NCBI GenBank assembly: GCA_002344065.1
Contig: DDTK01000015.1
Location: 310,001 to 374,000, forward strand
Source: Flammeovirgaceae bacterium UBA2366
Lineage (GTDB): Bacteria; Bacteroidota; Bacteroidia; Cytophagales; Cyclobacteriaceae
Length of the DNA stretch: 64,000 bases
Direction: 5' to 3'
Under the pieces are notes generated by a model that saw only the letters and a list, made by a program, of their open reading frames with translations, did not search any database and was not told the origin of the DNA. Of this stretch, positions 1 to 9,463 are shown piece by piece (position 1 is the first letter of the stretch; every line of letters starts with the position of its first letter). Position numbers and translations under genes: made by a program.

Positions 1-103
1 TTAGTTAATGGGAGTTGATGCGAACATAACACCACTTTGTAAATAAATGTTTAAACATCTATTTTATATTTTGTAATATCCTGATTATCAGCGTGAAAGA
101 AAA
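1..103. other. Gene-free window edge, AT-rich
   Basis: No coding region is supported here. The stretch is AT-rich and holds a short palindrome (ATGTTTAAACAT) downstream of the minus-strand DUF5916 gene. It could act as a weak terminator, but there is no clear GC stem. Confidence 0.4.
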
Positions 104-2332
104 TTAAATATTTAACCAGTAGCTGATTTTTAGCACTACCCCACGCAATCGGGGTTGGCCTTGGGCAAAGAAACGACCCTCTGCATCAGTAAAGGTTTCT
201 GTCACGTAGTTATCCGTGTACACCAGAAAAATATCTGATACCGGCTTAAATCGCCACTGTAACCGGGAATTGATGTTCAGGTTGTTGATTTGATTATTGT
301 ATTGAACAAAAGTCGTGAAGAACACGCTACGGGTGAGGGTAAGATCAATGCGTGGGCCAATCAAGAGCAGGTCTGCATCATTATAGGGTTCCGGCAGCCG
401 TATTCGGTTGTATGTGAAATTAAGCGAGGCGAATCCCCAGGGGATATACCGGTAGGTAAGTATTCCACTTAAGTTGATTCGGGTGCCATTAAAATACTCT
501 CCGAGCCGGGTAGATAGATTTGTGAAAAGGGCTTTTCGTGCATCGGAGTTGAAATTGAATACAACCAGGTACTGATGATAGCTAGTACCAGCCGGTAGTT
601 TTTCACCATTGGTTCCGCTTGGATCAAAGGAATCAAACAGGTAAGTGTATTCCTTTCTCAGACGGATATTCCAGGTGGCTGTATTTCTGTAACGCGCACG
701 ATACATCAGGTTAGCATCCCAATCCAGTAATCCATAAACTTCATTTCCGATAATATCAAAATCAATTCCTGGCCCATGACTTTGAATACCTGACTTTTTC
801 GGGTACATGTTATACCAATGAGTATAAGCTACTTGTTGGATATCTTTTCTACGCGCAAAGCCAACTTCAGGATTGTAGTTAGCGCCCACACTTCGGGTGA
901 ATAAATTGACAGACCATTTCAACGTGCTGTAATTGATAAATCCACCGGTGGCAAAGGTGGAGTCTAAACCATTTTGATCAAATGAGCGGTGATAAAATGC
1001 CTTACCGTTCCATACATTGTTTTTACTGGCAAGGTTGTAGTCCACACCAATAAGCCTATTGTATTTCATAGGATTTGTGGTGAAGTCGCCTGTGATGGAA
1101 TCCTGAAAGGCTTGCTTATTAATGGCGATGATGCCGATGTTGGAGCGTGTGAAAATTTTTCGCTGCACGGATGCCACCATGAAATTGGTAGAAGGCAGAT
1201 TGATTTTTTCATCTTCTCCGGCTTGAATGTCCATAAACCCTATGCGCCAGTTGTTATCAATTTTGCCGCTCAACCGAAATCCGCCATAAATGGAATTTTG
1301 AATATTTTGTCCCGTGGATTCATCTCGCGCCACACCAATTCTGCGAGAGAAAAAAGGTCTTGTTCCCTCTACACCAAAATCTCCAAACAAGTCTGCATTC
1401 TCTAGAAAAAATTGCCGCTGTTCAGGAAAAAAAATCTCGAAACGGTCAAGGTTGGTTACTTGTTCATCTACTTCTACCTGCGAAAAGTCGGGGTTTACGG
1501 TGACGTCAAGATTAAGTGCTGAACTGATACCAATTTTGGCATCAAAGCCCGCTTCCAGCGTTTTATCGGTGGGTGTACCTTCAACAAAATTTTTTGTTCC
1601 TCCGGCAAGGGAATATGGGATTAGCGAAATGTTAGTGCCTGCTTTTTTCAGAGGCTCATCCCATAATAGTTGGCGGTTGAACGCCATGGTTATGATATCA
1701 AAATTTTGAGGAATAGGAGACCAGGTTGATCGTTCGGCATTTTCGCTGTCTATCCTGTAAAAATTAATATTCCAGGTGGTTAGCCCTTCTTTGAAGCGGA
1801 TGGAATTAAATGGGATGGCTAACTCAGCTAACCAATAGCCTTCATGCACCTTTGTTTCCGAATACCACTTGTTATCCCATGTAAGGGATAAGTCAGAAGA
1901 TTGTGATCCACCATTGGCTATCAATCCTTCGCGTTGAACACCAAATGGATTTACGCCAAACATAAAACCATTGGTGCGGTCGCTGAAGGGGTCGAGCACT
2001 ATGGTAATGCCATCGTTGCCTTCGCCTCGGAAGTCCCTGCGCAGCGAAGGGGTTACATAGCGCCTGTCATTCTTAATATTTTCCATGCGCGCAATGATAT
2101 AAATGAACTTTTCATCGTAGGTCATCCGCACCTGGCTTTGGCTCTTGGCCAGTGTTGTATCGCTTGGAAAGAATTGCCGGAAATTATTGGCAACATCGGC
2201 TTCAAACCAATCGGGTTCATCCATTACGCCATCCAGCACAATGGGTGATTTTGCTTTTTTGATTTTTAAGTCTTGGGCGATGCCATCCTGGATGAATGCA
2301 ATCAGTACAAGGAGGATAAGGATGCGCACCAT
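104..2332 (-). CDS. DUF5916 family protein with N-terminal CBM9-like domain
   Basis: 742 residues starting at ATG. A signal peptide of about 19 residues (hydrophobic, ending near IQDGIAQ) is followed by a carbohydrate-binding family 9-like beta-sandwich at about 25-210, with the typical opening SPIVLDGVMDEPDW. The rest is DUF5916, rich in aromatic beta-strands, including the conserved stretch VNPDFSQVEVDEQVTNLDRF and then FFPEQRQFFLENADLF. The C-terminal half looks like an outer-membrane beta-barrel and ends in an aromatic-rich strand (ISYWLNI). The family is common in Bacteroidota and its function is unknown; binding or uptake of a glycan-like ligand is inference. It seems to be transcribed alone. 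Confidence 0.85.
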   Translation of the reverse strand: MVRILILLVLIAFIQDGIAQDLKIKKAKSPIVLDGVMDEPDWFEADVANNFRQFFPSDTTLAKSQSQVRMTYDEKFIYIIARMENIKNDRRYVTPSLRRDFRGEGNDGITIVLDPFSDRTNGFMFGVNPFGVQREGLIANGGSQSSDLSLTWDNKWYSETKVHEGYWLAELAIPFNSIRFKEGLTTWNINFYRIDSENAERSTWSPIPQNFDIITMAFNRQLLWDEPLKKAGTNISLIPYSLAGGTKNFVEGTPTDKTLEAGFDAKIGISSALNLDVTVNPDFSQVEVDEQVTNLDRFEIFFPEQRQFFLENADLFGDFGVEGTRPFFSRRIGVARDESTGQNIQNSIYGGFRLSGKIDNNWRIGFMDIQAGEDEKINLPSTNFMVASVQRKIFTRSNIGIIAINKQAFQDSITGDFTTNPMKYNRLIGVDYNLASKNNVWNGKAFYHRSFDQNGLDSTFATGGFINYSTLKWSVNLFTRSVGANYNPEVGFARRKDIQQVAYTHWYNMYPKKSGIQSHGPGIDFDIIGNEVYGLLDWDANLMYRARYRNTATWNIRLRKEYTYLFDSFDPSGTNGEKLPAGTSYHQYLVVFNFNSDARKALFTNLSTRLGEYFNGTRINLSGILTYRYIPWGFASLNFTYNRIRLPEPYNDADLLLIGPRIDLTLTRSVFFTTFVQYNNQINNLNINSRLQWRFKPVSDIFLVYTDNYVTETFTDAEGRFFAQGQPRLRGVVLKISYWLNI

Positions 2333-2400
2333 ATAATCAGACTTGCAAGAATAATTTTAAATCGGTTGTCTTACAAATGGGCTAGGGATGAGTGGATTTT

Positions 2401-3123
2401 TTAAGCTTTGAGATAAAATTCACGGGTTAGAGCAGTGTATTCCTTTGTCCAAACTTCACCTGAATCATATTCATAAAGAAGGACTTCCCCCTGATCGGGG
2501 AGTTTATGGATTTTAGAAAATTCCAGAAGCAGGCGCTCAACCGGTTTATTTCTTCGCGTTCGAAAAGTCCAATGCCGGATGCATGTCATTCCGGCTGCTT
2601 GCGCTAAAGTTTTAAAATGTAGTCCTTCTGCAGGTGGGAGGATAACGGCCAACCTACCATGTGGGTTAAGCAACTGATCCGCGGCTTTCAATAAATTCTG
2701 AAATGATAAACTTTCGGTGTGCCGGGCTGTGCTTCGTGGTTCATCAACAGGTTTATAGCTGTTGATAAAGAATGGTGGATTTGAAATGATCAGGTCATAC
2801 TTGCACTCAGTAAGATATAACTGAATTGGCGTATGGTACAGGTTAAGCCGCCTCGTCCAGGGGGCTTGTTCAAAGTTCTCTCGGGCATCCTGCACGGCTT
2901 CTTGGTTTATTTCCACAGCATCAACTCGGGTGGCGAGGGTTCGTTGGGCAATCATCAATGCAATAACTCCTGAGCCTGTTCCAACATCCAGTACGTTATC
3001 AACATCTGATACATCTACCCAGGCACCCAGCAAAACCCCATCGGTACCCACCTTCATGCTGCTGCGTCTGTGTGAAACGGAAAATTGCTTGAACTGGAAG
3101 TGATCGTTTTTAATCCTTTTCAT
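2401..3123 (-). CDS. trmN: tRNA1(Val) (adenine(37)-N6)-methyltransferase
   Basis: A class I SAM-dependent methyltransferase of the YfiC/TrmN6 family, expected to form m6A37 in tRNA-Val. The SAM-binding glycine motif VLDVGTGSGVIAL lies at about residues 44-56 and the amino-methyltransferase catalytic motif NPPF appears in IISNPPFFINSY. The N-terminal FKQFSVSHRRSSMKVGTDGVLLGAW is family-typical (given here as two adjoining blocks: FKQFSVSHRRSS and MKVGTDGVLLGAW). I chose the ATG at 3123 (240 residues) over an in-frame TTG two codons upstream. It is divergent from fhs. Confidence 0.88.
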   Translation of the reverse strand: MKRIKNDHFQFKQFSVSHRRSSMKVGTDGVLLGAWVDVSDVDNVLDVGTGSGVIALMIAQRTLATRVDAVEINQEAVQDARENFEQAPWTRRLNLYHTPIQLYLTECKYDLIISNPPFFINSYKPVDEPRSTARHTESLSFQNLLKAADQLLNPHGRLAVILPPAEGLHFKTLAQAAGMTCIRHWTFRTRRNKPVERLLLEFSKIHKLPDQGEVLLYEYDSGEVWTKEYTALTREFYLKA

Positions 3124-3200
3124 TTTCAATCCCTGATGACCGTAGTCATTAGGTTACAAAGTAAATAGTTTTAACTTTCGATTGGTAAAACGCTAATGCT

Positions 3201-4877
3201 ATGTCTTTTAAATCCGATCTTGAAATTGCCCAGGCCGCATCATTACAACCCATACGGCAGATTGCTAAAAAACTGAATATCGCAGAAGGTGACCTGGAAC
3301 TTTATGGAAATTATAAAGCCAAGCTTCCGCTGAAACTATATGATGAATCGAAACTAAGAAAGGGTAAATTGATTTTAGTTACGGCCATGACACCAACGCC
3401 CGCTGGCGAAGGAAAAACAACTACTTCCATTGGCCTATGTGAAGGCATGAATAAAATCGGCAAGAAGACTACGGTAGTGCTTCGCGAACCATCGCTGGGC
3501 CCGGTGTTCGGTATGAAGGGTGGCGCTGCGGGTGGAGGATATTCCCAGGTAGTTCCCATGGAAGACATTAACCTCCATTTTACCGGTGATTTTGCTGCGG
3601 TTGAAAAGGCCAACAATCTTTTAGCAGCGCTTATTGATAATGACATTCAAAAACCCGGTGGCGGATTGGGAATTGATCCGCGAACGGTAGAGTGGAAGCG
3701 TGTGATGGATATGAATGATCGTGCGCTCCGAAATATGATTACAGGGTTGGGTGGGAAGAATGGCGGAATGATCCGCGAGACCGGATTTAATATTACAGCA
3801 GCCTCAGAAATAATGGCCATTCTTTGTCTCGCAAAGGATATGAACGACCTGAAACAAAAAATCGGTAACATTTATATTGGCGACACCTATTCACAAAAAG
3901 CTGTTTTTGCCCGCGACCTGAATGCACAGGGTGCTGTTGCTTTGTTGCTCAAAGAAGCGATAAAACCAAATTTGGTACAGACTCTGGAAGGCAATCCGGC
4001 CATTATTCATGGCGGTCCGTTTGGCAACATTGCTCAAGGTGCCAACTCCATTATCGCTACACGGATGGGAATGAGTTTATCCGATTATGTAATTACTGAG
4101 GCGGGTTTTGGCTCCGATCTGGGCGCGGAGAAATTCATTGATATTGTTTGTGGTTATGGTGATTACTCTCCACACGCTATCGTGTTGGTAGCCACCATTC
4201 GCGCCTTGAAATATCATGGAGGCGTTTCGCGGGAAGAGCTAACCAAGCCAAACCTGAAAGCCCTTGAGGCCGGCTTTGCGAACCTGGAAAAGCACATTGA
4301 AAACACAAAAATTTTTGGAGTGCCTGCCGTAATCTCACTCAATAAATTTATTACTGACACTGAAGAAGAATTGAATTGGGTTATTAATAAGTGTGAATCA
4401 TTGGGTGTTGATATTGCTTTGTCAGAAGGATGGGAGAAAGGCGGAGCGGGAATGATTGACCTGGCAAAAAAAATTGCAGAGGCAGCCGATAATTTTCATG
4501 GTAAGTACTGGCCGGTGTACGATTGGAAATCATCGGTGGAGGAAAAGATAAGAACCGTAGCGGTAAAGATTTACGGGGCAAAGGATGTAGAGTTTCTGCC
4601 AAAGGCTAAACAGAATTTAAAGAAGATCGAGCGTATCGGCTTGAGCGGTATGCCGGTGTGCATTGCCAAAACACAAAACAGTTTTTCGGATGATGCAAAA
4701 AAATTAGGCCGGCCGAAGGACTTTATTGTTACCGTACGTGAAATTGAAGTAGCTGCCGGAGCAGGATTTGTAATTCCTATTACGGGCGACATCCTGCGCA
4801 TGCCAGGCTTACCGAATGTACCCGCAGCGTTGGGGATGGATATTGATAATGATGGAAGAATTAGTGGATTGTCGTAA
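3201..4877 (+). CDS. fhs: Formate--tetrahydrofolate ligase
   Basis: 558 residues, the usual family length. It catalyses ATP-dependent formation of 10-formyltetrahydrofolate from formate and THF in the cytosol, feeding one-carbon metabolism. The P-loop TPAGEGKTTT is at about residues 66-75, followed by the signatures REPSLGPVFGMKGGAAGGG and FTGDFAAVEKANNLLAALID. The C-terminus keeps the conserved GDILRMPGLPNVPAA. The fdhD gene and NAD-linked formate dehydrogenase subunits lie within 15 kb, so formate handling is a theme of this neighbourhood, although these genes are not in one operon. Confidence 0.97.
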   Translation: MSFKSDLEIAQAASLQPIRQIAKKLNIAEGDLELYGNYKAKLPLKLYDESKLRKGKLILVTAMTPTPAGEGKTTTSIGLCEGMNKIGKKTTVVLREPSLGPVFGMKGGAAGGGYSQVVPMEDINLHFTGDFAAVEKANNLLAALIDNDIQKPGGGLGIDPRTVEWKRVMDMNDRALRNMITGLGGKNGGMIRETGFNITAASEIMAILCLAKDMNDLKQKIGNIYIGDTYSQKAVFARDLNAQGAVALLLKEAIKPNLVQTLEGNPAIIHGGPFGNIAQGANSIIATRMGMSLSDYVITEAGFGSDLGAEKFIDIVCGYGDYSPHAIVLVATIRALKYHGGVSREELTKPNLKALEAGFANLEKHIENTKIFGVPAVISLNKFITDTEEELNWVINKCESLGVDIALSEGWEKGGAGMIDLAKKIAEAADNFHGKYWPVYDWKSSVEEKIRTVAVKIYGAKDVEFLPKAKQNLKKIERIGLSGMPVCIAKTQNSFSDDAKKLGRPKDFIVTVREIEVAAGAGFVIPITGDILRMPGLPNVPAALGMDIDNDGRISGLS

Positions 4878-4879
4878 AA

Positions 4880-5356
4880 TTACTTTTGTTGTTGGTTGAT
4901 TTTTCTGAGTACAGCGACATCATACTGATCGAGCAGGTTTTTCTCACCTTCACGATTTAAAGCCTCTTTATTTTTTATCAAATCATCAAGCGAGATGATG
5001 TGAAGCTTTACATGACTATCTTCAATTACACTAGATTGCCTAAACGCACTCTCAAAATCAACACCCGGTGTTATGGATAAAATATCCACGGCATCAGGCT
5101 CAAAGCCAAGCCCAAGAAATAACTGCTGTTCAAATTCTTCAGGCTTAACGTCTTCGACTACCAATTTCATTTCCCGAAAGGCCAAGAGAAGTTTCTCTCC
5201 ATTTTGCCGGGTTGGTTCGACAAGAATGTCCAGATCACCGGTATTTCTTCTTACACCGTAGTAAATAGCAGCCTGCCCTCCAATAATAAGAAACTTAACA
5301 CCATGCTGAATGAGGGCTTTTAAAAATTCAAGATGGTATTGACTGAAGATGCTCAC
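4880..5356 (-). CDS. Nucleotidyltransferase-fold protein (DUF6036/AbiEii-like)
   Basis: 158 residues with a GTG start. The N-terminal half has a nucleotidyltransferase signature: FLIIGGQAAIYYG followed by the metal-binding pair in TGDLDILVEP. The rest is helical with an acidic/lysine-rich middle (SLDDLIKNKEALNREGEKN), which is common in proteins that nucleotidylate RNA, protein or small molecules. The start overlaps the stop of the small upstream gene (GTGA), so the two are translationally coupled. An antitoxin/toxin or defence role is possible but is inferred only from the fold and gene pairing. The substrate is unknown. Confidence 0.7.
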   Translation of the reverse strand: MSIFSQYHLEFLKALIQHGVKFLIIGGQAAIYYGVRRNTGDLDILVEPTRQNGEKLLLAFREMKLVVEDVKPEEFEQQLFLGLGFEPDAVDILSITPGVDFESAFRQSSVIEDSHVKLHIISLDDLIKNKEALNREGEKNLLDQYDVAVLRKINQQQK

Positions 5357-5529
5357 AATAATCGGATCACCTTTACTTTTTTGTTTCGGAGCTCATAATT
5401 AACTCCGGGCTTGCGTAAGCGGTCGTTCAAAATACGCATCATCCTCAGACGTTCTTCACCGGATAGACTACGAAAGTATTCTTCTTTTTCTTGCTCTTCC
5501 TGTTCAATCGTTAGTTTCCTGACTTTCAT
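5353..5529 (-). CDS. Small hypothetical protein coupled to nucleotidyltransferase
   Basis: 58 residues from the ATG at 5529; an in-frame TTG lies two codons upstream. It is highly charged, with a Glu/Lys-rich N-terminal helix (TIEQEEQEKEEYFRSLSGEE) and a basic C-terminus ending VKVIRLL. No family is recognised. Its stop overlaps the GTG start of the nucleotidyltransferase, so it is the first gene of a two-gene unit and probably a dedicated partner. A role as regulator or antitoxin is speculation. Confidence 0.6.
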   Translation of the reverse strand: MKVRKLTIEQEEQEKEEYFRSLSGEERLRMMRILNDRLRKPGVNYELRNKKVKVIRLL

Positions 5530-5590
5530 AATCAAATTTAGTAATTTATAGTTAGATGATTTTGACGGTTAACCTTTAACTTTAACAATT

Positions 5591-6565
5591 ATGCTTTTGC
5601 ATCTATTTTTTACTTGGATGAGGCGCCTTTTATATAGTCTTGTTGTTCTTTCCATTACGGTTACGGCTCAGCCTGTTGAGTATACATATACCGACTCTAC
5701 CGGCACACGAATACTACAGGGTACCATGTTATATCCTGATGTGAAAAGGGGCAAAGTTCCGTTGGTATTGATCATTGCCGGCTCGGGCCCCACCGATCGT
5801 GACGGAAATAATCGGCAATTAAAATCAGACTATTTGAAACTACTGGCGGAGGGTTTTGCTCAAGAAGGTATTGCTTCTTTTCGTTATGATAAACGTGGCG
5901 TTGGAAAGAGCACCATGAAAACCAACCGTGAGGATGCGTTGGTTATTGAAGACTTTTCATCAGATGCTGCGGATTGGATCAGGATTTTTAAATCCGATAA
6001 GCGATTTAAAAATATTATCGTACTGGGTCATAGTGAAGGATCTTTGCTGGGTATGCTTGCGGCTCAATCGGCCAAGGCGAATGGGTTTATTTCACTGGCA
6101 GGGGCAGGCCGGCCAATTGACGAGATCTTGAAAGAGCAAATCAAGTCGAACCCGTTTAATCCTGAGCAATTGGTGCATGACAATGAAAGCATATTAGACT
6201 CGCTAAAAGCAGGTTTTGAGGTAAAACAAATCAATCCGCTCCTACAACCACTTTATCGCCCCGGCATTCAACCCTATATGATTTCATGGCTGAAGTATGA
6301 TCCAGCTAAACTGCTAAAGGGTTTGAACATGCCTTGTATGATTGTGCAGGGGAGTACAGATATACAGGTAGCCGTAAAGGATGCTGAGCGTCTAAAAGAC
6401 GCCCGTCCGGATGCACGGTTCTTACTTATTGAAGGCATGAACCATGTACTTCGCGATGCACCTGAGGAGCGTATGGCTAATATTGCTGTATATTCACAAG
6501 CTGAAAAGCCATTGTCATCTGCCCTGATTCCTGCTCTGATTGAATTCATCCGGTCCATAAAATAA
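5591..6565 (+). CDS. Secreted alpha/beta-hydrolase
   Basis: 324 residues. The N-terminus carries a hydrophobic signal segment (RRLLYSLVVLSITVTA), so an exported location is likely; the ATG at codon 10 is an alternative start. The alpha/beta-hydrolase fold is clear: the oxyanion-region block LVLIIAGSGPTDRDGNN, the nucleophile elbow GHSEG with Ser148, an Asp in QGSTDIQV, and the catalytic His in EGMNHVLRD near the C-terminus. The substrate cannot be read from the sequence; esterase or peptidase-like activity is typical of the family. fdhD begins 6 bases downstream, so the two may be cotranscribed. Confidence 0.85.
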   Translation: MLLHLFFTWMRRLLYSLVVLSITVTAQPVEYTYTDSTGTRILQGTMLYPDVKRGKVPLVLIIAGSGPTDRDGNNRQLKSDYLKLLAEGFAQEGIASFRYDKRGVGKSTMKTNREDALVIEDFSSDAADWIRIFKSDKRFKNIIVLGHSEGSLLGMLAAQSAKANGFISLAGAGRPIDEILKEQIKSNPFNPEQLVHDNESILDSLKAGFEVKQINPLLQPLYRPGIQPYMISWLKYDPAKLLKGLNMPCMIVQGSTDIQVAVKDAERLKDARPDARFLLIEGMNHVLRDAPEERMANIAVYSQAEKPLSSALIPALIEFIRSIK

Positions 6566-6571
6566 AAATAC

Positions 6572-7411
6572 ATGGCGCACTTTGTTCGTCCGGTAGAAAT
6601 TATAAAAGTTACAGCGAATAACCGTGAGCTTGTTTCTGACCTTGTTGCCACTGAAGAGCCGCTGGAAATTAGGATCGGTTACGGTCAATTAACTGAACGC
6701 CAACAAAAAAGTTTATCGGTAACCATGCGCACCCCCGGCCACGATTTTGAATTGGCACTGGGTTTTCTTTTTACAGAAGGAGTTATTCAATCGCTTGATC
6801 AGGTGGAAAGTATAAAATATTGTGAGGATGTTGGTCGTGCCGAAGAAAGGGAGAATGTGGTGCGGGTTGAACTCAAGCCTGAAGTAATAATCGATTTTGA
6901 AAAATTGCAACGTAATTTTTACACCACTTCCAGTTGTGGTGTATGTGGTAAATCTTCCATAGAAGCTGTGAAAGTAAACTGTACAGCTATTTCCGTTAAT
7001 GAGAGAATAAACGCAGATTTAATTCATACCCTGCCTGAAAAGCTGCGCGAAGCACAACGCGTATTTGAACATACCGGTGGATTACATGCTTCGGGCTTAT
7101 TTAACCTAAAGGGTGAGTTGATTTTACTGCGCGAAGATGTGGGCAGGCATAACGCACTTGATAAAGTTGTTGGTGCGATGCTCTTAAAAAATGAATTGCC
7201 TCTATCAAATTATATGCTGCTGGTTAGTGGAAGAACCAGTTTTGAATTGGTGCAAAAGGCTGCTTTGGCAGGAATACCTCTATTGGCGGCTATAGGGGCT
7301 CCTTCAAGCCTGGCGGTTAATTTAGCAGAGGATTGTGGAATGACGCTAATCGGATTTATTCGTGACGGTAAGTTTAATATCTATTCAGGCAAGGAGCGAA
7401 TTGACCGGTAG
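6572..7411 (+). CDS. fdhD: Formate dehydrogenase accessory sulfurtransferase FdhD
   Basis: 279 residues, the family length. FdhD moves sulfur from a cysteine desulfurase to the Mo/W-bis-MGD cofactor, a step formate dehydrogenase needs for activity. The essential CxxC loop is present as SSCGVCGKSS (Cys122 and Cys125). Family blocks MRTPGHDFELALGFLFTEG, HTGGLHASGLF, REDVGRHNALDKV and VSGRTSFELVQKA are all intact. The likely client is the formate dehydrogenase encoded at 12209-17191 on the opposite strand. It sits just after the hydrolase gene with a 6-base gap. Confidence 0.96.
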   Translation: MAHFVRPVEIIKVTANNRELVSDLVATEEPLEIRIGYGQLTERQQKSLSVTMRTPGHDFELALGFLFTEGVIQSLDQVESIKYCEDVGRAEERENVVRVELKPEVIIDFEKLQRNFYTTSSCGVCGKSSIEAVKVNCTAISVNERINADLIHTLPEKLREAQRVFEHTGGLHASGLFNLKGELILLREDVGRHNALDKVVGAMLLKNELPLSNYMLLVSGRTSFELVQKAALAGIPLLAAIGAPSSLAVNLAEDCGMTLIGFIRDGKFNIYSGKERIDR

Positions 7412-7478
7412 TAAAGCGAATAGCAAGAATCTAATATATTTATAATCAAGCAAGTTAATCTCATAAAATTTTTAGCTA

Positions 7479-9134
7479 ATGCGAATTGCCAGGTTATCAT
7501 TTCTCCACGTGTTTGTTCAGGTGCTGTTATGGTCATGTTCAGCACCTTCGTTAGAACTCAATGATAAGTTTACCACGTACGACCAACTTGTTGATTTCTT
7601 TTTTCAATGGCGTGAATTTCAGAAACCTCCCCTGGTGAATGGTGTTCCCGACTACTCTTTTCCTGTTATGCATAAGCAGCATCAGGAATTAACGCTGTGG
7701 CAGCAACGATTGAATTCATTTGATACCACCAACTGGCCGGTTAGCCATAAGGTTGACTGGTATTTGATTTATGCCGAGATGAACGGACTTGATTTTGATC
7801 ACCGGGTGTTACGCCCGTGGGAGCGCGATCCGGCATATTATAAAACTTTATGGATGGAACGCAGCGATGTGCCTGCGCATGAAGGCCCCACTCATGCAGC
7901 TATCATTGAGCTATGGACGTACACATTTCCATTAACGGAGATGGACAAAGAGAAACTGATTAACGAATTGCGTGTGATAGTGCCGCTAAATAATCAGGCT
8001 AAGGATAACCTTACCGGTAATGCAAAAGATTTATGGATAGCCGGCATACGCGATATCAAATCACAGCAAGCTGATCTCGCAGAGTTATTGGATTACCCTG
8101 AGGTGCGCCTTCATAACGACTTGGTTGATGTTCTTGAAGACGCGATACAAAGTACTGCTGAATTTGCCTCGTGGCTGGAGAAAGAATCGGCTTCTAAAAC
8201 CGGACCCTCCGGTATTGGGAAGGATAATTATACCTGGTACCAACACCATGTACACCTGGTGCCCCTAACCTGGGATGATGAAGTGATGTTACTTAAGCGA
8301 GAGCTAGCCCGTGCATGGACTGCATTGAAACTGGAAGAGCACCGAAACCGCAACCTTCCTGAACTGAAAGTAGCAGATACCCCAGAAGCATTTACCGCAC
8401 TGGCGGAGCGGTCGGCTAAAAGCCTTTTAAAATTTTTAGAGGAGGATGAAATTGTAACTGTTAAGGATTATTTTGAGCCTGCCTTGCGTGCCCATCATGG
8501 CCAGTTTGTGCCGGCTGAGAGACGAAACTTTTTTCTCATTGGGATGCATATTGATCCACGTCCGCTTTATTCACATTTTTATCATTGGTTCGAGCTGGCT
8601 CGCATGGATAATGAGCCTCATGAAAGTGAAATCCGCAAAGGCCCTTTGCTGTATAATATTTTCGACTCTCGTAATGAAGGTACCGCCACAGCCGTAGAAG
8701 AGATGTTCATGCAGGCCGGATTATACAATGATGATCCCCGGGTGAAGGAGATTGTATATATCATGATAGCCCAACGCGCAGCGCGAGGTTTGGGATCGCT
8801 GTATGCTCATGCCAACGAGATGACAATGGAAGAAGCCGGTGGGATACACTCCGAATACACCCCCCGAGGCTGGATGAAAACCGAGAAGGAGTTGTTGATC
8901 TTCGAGCAGCATTTGTATTTGCGCCAACCCGGCTATGGTACCAGCTATATCACCGGAAAGTACTTGTTGGAAGCTGTACTGGCTGAATGGGCCAGATTGA
9001 AAGAGAAGCGAAATGAATCATTTCGTGCGAAAGAATTTTTTGATTCTCTCAATGCCATTGGTTGTATCCCAACATCACTTGTGCATTGGGAAATGACGGG
9101 TGATAACCGGATGGTGAGGGAAGCATTAGAGTAG
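7479..9134 (+). CDS. DUF885-like lipoprotein, possible metallopeptidase
   Basis: 551 residues. The first 20 residues form a lipoprotein-type signal with Cys at about position 20 (VLLWSCSAP), suggesting a membrane-anchored periplasmic protein. The remainder is mostly helical and resembles DUF885 proteins, which are distant relatives of helical M3/M32 metallopeptidases. Supporting blocks are FDSRNEGTATAVEEMFMQAG, RAARGLGSLYAHANEMTMEE and, near the end, LRQPGYGTSYITGKYLLE. The usual zinc-binding HExxH motif is not evident, so peptidase activity is doubtful. It ends 8 bases before a convergent ferredoxin gene. Confidence 0.65.
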   Translation: MRIARLSFLHVFVQVLLWSCSAPSLELNDKFTTYDQLVDFFFQWREFQKPPLVNGVPDYSFPVMHKQHQELTLWQQRLNSFDTTNWPVSHKVDWYLIYAEMNGLDFDHRVLRPWERDPAYYKTLWMERSDVPAHEGPTHAAIIELWTYTFPLTEMDKEKLINELRVIVPLNNQAKDNLTGNAKDLWIAGIRDIKSQQADLAELLDYPEVRLHNDLVDVLEDAIQSTAEFASWLEKESASKTGPSGIGKDNYTWYQHHVHLVPLTWDDEVMLLKRELARAWTALKLEEHRNRNLPELKVADTPEAFTALAERSAKSLLKFLEEDEIVTVKDYFEPALRAHHGQFVPAERRNFFLIGMHIDPRPLYSHFYHWFELARMDNEPHESEIRKGPLLYNIFDSRNEGTATAVEEMFMQAGLYNDDPRVKEIVYIMIAQRAARGLGSLYAHANEMTMEEAGGIHSEYTPRGWMKTEKELLIFEQHLYLRQPGYGTSYITGKYLLEAVLAEWARLKEKRNESFRAKEFFDSLNAIGCIPTSLVHWEMTGDNRMVREALE

Positions 9135-9142
9135 CGAATTGA

Positions 9143-9460
9143 TCAGGTAATTTTCTCACCCCAGAATCCTTCATACTTTTTTACTTCAACATCCCCCAAT
9201 ACTTCTACCTGGCAGGCCAATCGTAAGCCCCTATTTTGATGGTGCGGAGGGAAATCTAAACGCCATTTTTCTAATCGTGTTAGTGGATTTATGTTTCCGG
9301 TAATTTTTACAGCACATGTTCCGCAGGTTCCAAATCCCTTGCAGTTTATGTAGCGGGCATTTCTGTTATGAACGGTAAGGCCATATTTCAGGATAACATC
9401 ACGCAGGGTTGCGCCAGGTTTGCATTCCAATAATTCACCTTGATAGCGGACAATGGGCAT
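9143..9460 (-). CDS. [2Fe-2S] ferredoxin
   Basis: 105 residues. The cluster-binding pattern is C-x5-C-x2-C (NCKGFGTCGTCAVKI) plus a fourth cysteine in LRLACQVEVLGD, the spacing seen in adrenodoxin-type and related ferredoxins. It begins 3 bases after the stop of the upstream SDR gene on the same strand, so the two form an operon and the ferredoxin may be functionally linked to that protein. It should act as a soluble one-electron carrier; the redox partner is unknown. Confidence 0.88.
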   Translation of the reverse strand: MPIVRYQGELLECKPGATLRDVILKYGLTVHNRNARYINCKGFGTCGTCAVKITGNINPLTRLEKWRLDFPPHHQNRGLRLACQVEVLGDVEVKKYEGFWGEKIT

Positions 9461-9463
9461 GAT

